A DNA stretch of 64,000 bases, from the NCBI GenBank assembly GCA_025991245.1, contig BQMJ01000031.1, positions 124,001 through 188,000 on the forward strand, given 5' to 3'. The notes under the pieces are model-generated. The model saw only the letters and a program-made list of their open reading frames with translations. It was not told the origin of the DNA and did no database searches. This document shows, piece by piece, positions 60,443 to 64,000 of the stretch (position 1 is its first letter; each line of letters opens with the position of its first letter). A program made the position numbers and the translations under genes. The DNA is from Galdieria partita (Eukaryota; Rhodophyta; Bangiophyceae; Galdieriales; Galdieriaceae).

Positions 60443-62976
60443 TCAAGTCTCCAAAAGTGAAATAAGCCGTAACTTCCACAAGAACTCAATCCTTTCCAAT
60501 ACAAACTTGACTTTTACCGTATCTTCCACTTCTTCTCTTAATTCTTGTATAATTTCGTCACAGGTGTATTTGTTTGTAGATGCCAACTGCAAAATGGAGG
60601 TATCGATGTCAGAGACTAGCTGATAAATCTTTCCATTCAAATCAACTACTTCAAAATTTACTTCATCCATGAGGGGGTTTTCTACGGTATGAATCTGAAT
60701 AGGTCTTCTTAAAACAACTTTCATGAGATGATAAGCTTTAGGAAAGGTTTTTTTCCTAAATATTCTATCCTCTAATATCAGCCAATCTATTTCCGTTGAA
60801 GGATCCAAAAAGGAGTCGAAGGCATCATAAGGAGACTCTACTATTGGTTCTCCTCGAATGTTAAAACTAGTATTTAAAACTGCAGGGATCTTTGACAGTT
60901 GATAAAATTCAGAAATCACATCGTAAAACCAACAGATTTCCGTTCTTCTCAGTACTTGCACTCGAGCAGTCTTGTCTACATGAACCACTGCTGGAATTTT
61001 AGAAATCATTTCTTCTTTGACAGATACTGTGACTGACATATAACGACAACTGTTCATCATAGAAAATTGAAAAGAGTCCTCAAGTACTCAATGAATGCCT
61101 CTTACCTTTCGGAAATAGTCTCTACAGGAATACTGAATTCCAGTATATCAGTAACATTCTCTTCCAGAACTGTAGGTGCGAAAGGTCTAAAAGATTCACG
61201 AAACTTTACTCTCCTATTGAGTCTATCCTTCATATTCGGATCACAAGGATTGGCCAGAATGGAACGGTTGCCTAATGCACGAGGCCCACTTTCAGCTCTC
61301 CCACGAAAAACAGCAACTATATGATTTTTATACAACTCCTCGGCGATAAAGGCTGTGATTGGCTTCAAACGATCTTTTGCGATTTTGGATGGCTTTACTT
61401 CCTCTATCCAAGGTAGGTATTCTTGTACGGCCTCTTCAATATCACTTTTAGAATAATCAAGTCCCTGTGAAGAGATTTAATTGTATCCCTTAACTGCACA
61501 AACTCACAAAACTCACTAGGAACGGCGAAAACCTCCTCGCAGCTGTTTGACTTGTCCTAGTATACGAAGACACATCAAATCTCCCGTGCTTCATATAGTG
61601 ATATCCATACAATGCACAACCGATTGCGATACCTTCATCTCCAGGATAAGGAGGAATCCAAACATGATCGAAGCAAGATTCTGAAAGGATCTTTCCATTG
61701 AGAGAACTGTTCAAGAATAGACCACCACATAGTCCAAGAATGGGAATGCTATGTTGCTTAGAAAGCCTCCTTATCAAAGAAACAACTACAGTTTCTGTAT
61801 CCTTCTGTATTCGATGAGCCAACGCTGCATAAAAATGAAACAAATCTTCATCACGTTCATTCCATTGATTTGGATAAGGAAGTTGCTTTAAAAGATCCCA
61901 ATGAATGTCCAGTCGTTCCGGCAAGTGGCCAGAGAGTATGTTTTCATTCTCCAGCCTCCTGATCCATTCTTTCATTCTAGAACTTGTGTGTCTCTTTGTC
62001 GGAATATGATATGCCGCAAGTCCCATTACTTTCCCTAGTACAAAGTTTGCATAACAATAACGAACAAAATAGAACAATTACCGCAAGAGTTCCAATCCCC
62101 AAAGATATGACTTGCAATACGACTATATACTGCACCTATCGATTCCATATCTTCAAATGAATAATTATACCATTCTGTTGGGGATCTTTCTCGAGACCAG
62201 CGTTTCCATACCAAATCGATACCGCTCTTTGAACAACGATAACAACTCTCAGCCTCCCTCAAGTTTTCAAAAAGTTCAATGTCCTTAGGATAACATTTAT
62301 CACTCCATTGTTGTTTCCAATCTCCAGGGTCTATGCTTGTACAATCTAACAAATCATGGATATATCTGTTCATACCAGCATTACTATTTACGGAATGACT
62401 GATCAGTTCTCTGCTAGAGTCTCCCATACCATCCATGACAAGTATTAACGAGTCCCCATTCGACGCAACAGCTGCTTCAAGTTGAGCATAAACTGACCAA
62501 GCATGAGCCAAGTGATGACTAATCTCTACTTTCGGTATTCCAAGGAAAAGATTGTATGGAGAAAGATACTGTCTTGGATAGTAGTTCATCTGGCTTGTCC
62601 AGGGAAGCTTCTCTTCGAAAGCTCCAATGCTGTAGTGGTGATTGTTCTGAACCACAAGATCAACGTCTTCTATTGCAATGCCTAGTCTTGCAAATATATG
62701 CTCCACTAATTCGCCCACATCATTTCCGTCATGCTTGCGCCTCGTAAACCTTTCCTTTGCAAAATTTCCGACTATCTCTCCGGTGTCGCAACTCAACAAG
62801 CAAACACTAGCGTCGTGACTGTATTTGTTGATACCAACGATGTACTTGCAATATAAATTATACAACTGTAGTCTAAAACAAACCTGACGCTTATATGGAT
62901 TGCAACAAAGGGTTTTTCTTTGTTTCACCTCTATGAAGTTCGCGCCACAAGGAAGAAAACCCACAGCGTTCCTCAT
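60443..62976 (-). CDS. NodU/TobZ-type O-carbamoyltransferase with extra C-terminal domain
   Basis: These enzymes make carbamoyl-adenylate from carbamoyl phosphate and ATP and pass the carbamoyl group to a sugar or antibiotic hydroxyl. Four exons: 62976-62082, 62034-61517, 61464-61106, 61049-60443; introns 47, 52 and 56 bp; about 792 residues. The N-terminal Kae1-like half has YIVGINKYSHDASVCLLS, ISHHLAHAWSVY, LVMDGMGDSSREL, GKVMGLAAYH and GLCGGLFLNSSLNGKI. The YrdC-like half has FRGRAESGPRALGNRSIL and LNTSFNIRGEPIVESPYDA. The last ~80 residues (NGKIYQLVSDIDTSILQLAS, then YTCDEIIQELREE) resemble a PqqD-like winged helix. A 39-bp intron early in exon 1 is also possible. The family is bacterial and rare in eukaryotes. 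Confidence 0.88.
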
Positions 62977-63032
62977 GAAATAGCCAACAACATTTCATAT
63001 TATTCGATTTTTTACATTATTGAAGCTTTTCT

Positions 63033-63360
63033 TAGTACCAAATGCATCTCTTAAGAAGTTTTGGATATCATCAATTCTCATTATTTCATAGATATGCTCG
63101 TCTGCTTCTTGAACCTGGAGAACTGTGAGTCCTTCCTCTTCACAGCAAGATCAATTCTGATGCTTGAACTAACTCGAAAATACATAAACAAGTTCAATGG
63201 ATATCTCATGAATAAATTCATGATATCTTTGCGGAGACCATCAAGAACCTTGAGCTCCTAGAATCGACACTTGCAAGAAACTCTGATAGAAAAAGCTAAT
63301 TTACAAAATTTATTAGAATATTGGGAAGTCTTCAACAGATCATTGTCACTAGAATGTTGA
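63033..63360 (+). other. Possible small spliced gene, exon structure unresolved
   Basis: An ATG near 63043 opens MHLLRSFGYHQFSLFHRYAR LLLEPGEL, which looks like a mitochondrial presequence and ends at a good GTGAGT donor (about 63125). Further on, after a CTCCTAG acceptor (about 63259), a frame reads NRHLQETLIEKANLQNLLEY and continues to a stop near 63357. Between them a third segment is protein-like. No single set of joins satisfied all phases, so no CDS is given. It is divergent from the carbamoyltransferase. Confidence 0.3.
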
Positions 63361-63621
63361 GAAGGCATAGTTTTTAGAAAAGAGTCGTTATTCTCGACTG
63401 GTTGGCCTATTTAAAGAATACATGGCTAAATAAGAAGTTTGACAGTGATATGATACCACTGGAACCTATAAGTCTCCCCATCTGATTGTATTCATTGGAA
63501 ACTGAACAAATACGTCGAAACATGAGGCAAAGATATAAAATTCTACCAAAGTACCATCAAAGTCAACCGGAGTTTCCAAGTAAATGGTGAAGCGGTTGAA
63601 TTTTGGGAGAATCCGATTGAG

Positions 63622-64000
63622 ATGAGATTGTGTGGTGCAACAAGAAGCTGTACTTTTGTAACAAGTATAAACGGCCGCGTTTATTCTCACTCAAGAAACT
63701 TGCTGGGAGAAAAAATATCTTATAAACTTTGTCAAAGAGGGAAATTGATAAATTCCAAAACTGCTAAGAGATGGTCAGCTTTGCCATGTGTTGCGAAAGT
63801 TGAAACTGCCCAACCAAACAAGGTTATTGTGGCTCCCTCCATCCTTTCAGCGAACTTTGCAAAACTGGGAGATGAAGTCAAAGCTATAGATACTGCTGGT
63901 GCTGACTGGATTCACGTGGATGTCATGGATGGACAGTTTGTACCAAATATTACAATTGGTCCACTGGTTGTAGCTGCACTGAGACCCATTACCAGGAAGC
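63622..64000 (+). CDS. RPE: Ribulose-phosphate 3-epimerase, plastid type, N-terminal part (runs off the window)
   Basis: RPE interconverts ribulose 5-phosphate and xylulose 5-phosphate in the Calvin and pentose phosphate cycles. The visible 126 residues start with a ~70-residue basic, Ser/Cys-containing extension that looks like a plastid transit peptide. The enzyme proper then begins at [19 protein letters not shown] and runs through [20 protein letters not shown], which carries the family signature with a metal-binding His and the catalytic Asp. The barrel continues past the window edge. No intron is seen so far. Confidence 0.9.
   Translation, partial: MRLCGATRSCTFVTSINGRVYSHSRNLLGEKISYKLCQRGKLINSKTAKRWSALPCVAKVETAQPNKVIVAPSILSANFAKLGDEVKAIDTAGADWIHVDVMDGQFVPNITIGPLVVAALRPITRK

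Overview
This is nuclear DNA from a compact, intron-bearing, AT-rich unicellular eukaryote. The best fit is a cyanidiophyte red alga of the Galdieria type. The reasons are near back-to-back genes on both strands, many GT-AG introns of about 35-60 bp (a few longer, up to 99 bp), plastid- or mitochondrion-style N-terminal extensions, bacterial-type genes carrying introns, and a tRNA with extra sequence in its D-loop, a trait known from cyanidiophyte tRNA genes. The species call is inference. All exon joins were made by eye from splice signals, reading frame and remembered family sequences; no alignment or database search was run.

1-9.8 kb: a truncated SPT6 gene, an ALKBH6-like oxygenase, a rhodanese, a copper nitrite reductase (NirK), proteasome chaperone PSMG2, two small unknown genes and a HIT hydrolase. 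10-25 kb: POT1 facing DNA polymerase delta subunit 2, a membrane protein, a Nudix hydrolase, a large protein ending in a hemerythrin domain, a bZIP factor, the head-to-head pair EMG1/eIF3i, the head-to-head pair CENP-X/UDP-glucose dehydrogenase, and organellar ribosomal protein bS21. 25-37 kb: an acetate-transporter-family protein, a selenocysteine tRNA, C1D/Rrp47, an ALIX/Bro1 ESCRT protein, an epoxide-hydrolase-like enzyme, an SMR-family transporter, a HIG1 protein, TRAPPC2L and an unknown organellar membrane protein. 37-54 kb: a WD40 protein, head-to-head RRP43/CINP, ethanolamine/choline kinase, an organellar SSB, a 16-exon glutamyl-tRNA synthetase, head-to-head CDV3/YJU2, and the mitochondrial ABC transporter ATM1. 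54-64 kb: tRNA-Ile(AAT), a NIFK-like RRM protein, tRNA-Arg(TCT) with the D-loop insertion, a GT11-type fucosyltransferase facing a NodU-type O-carbamoyltransferase with an unusual C-terminal domain, and the start of a plastid-type ribulose-phosphate 3-epimerase.

Most genes are core housekeeping: transcription, splicing, ribosome assembly, exosome, replication and telomere, trafficking, Fe-S export. The accessory or probably transferred layer is NirK, the SMR transporter, the acetate-type transporter, GT11 and the carbamoyltransferase. The strongest leads are the tRNA-Sec, the interrupted tRNA-Arg, the GT11/carbamoyltransferase pair with its PqqD-like tail, and the hemerythrin fusion. No CRISPR array, transposon, virus-derived element or other mobile element was recognised.
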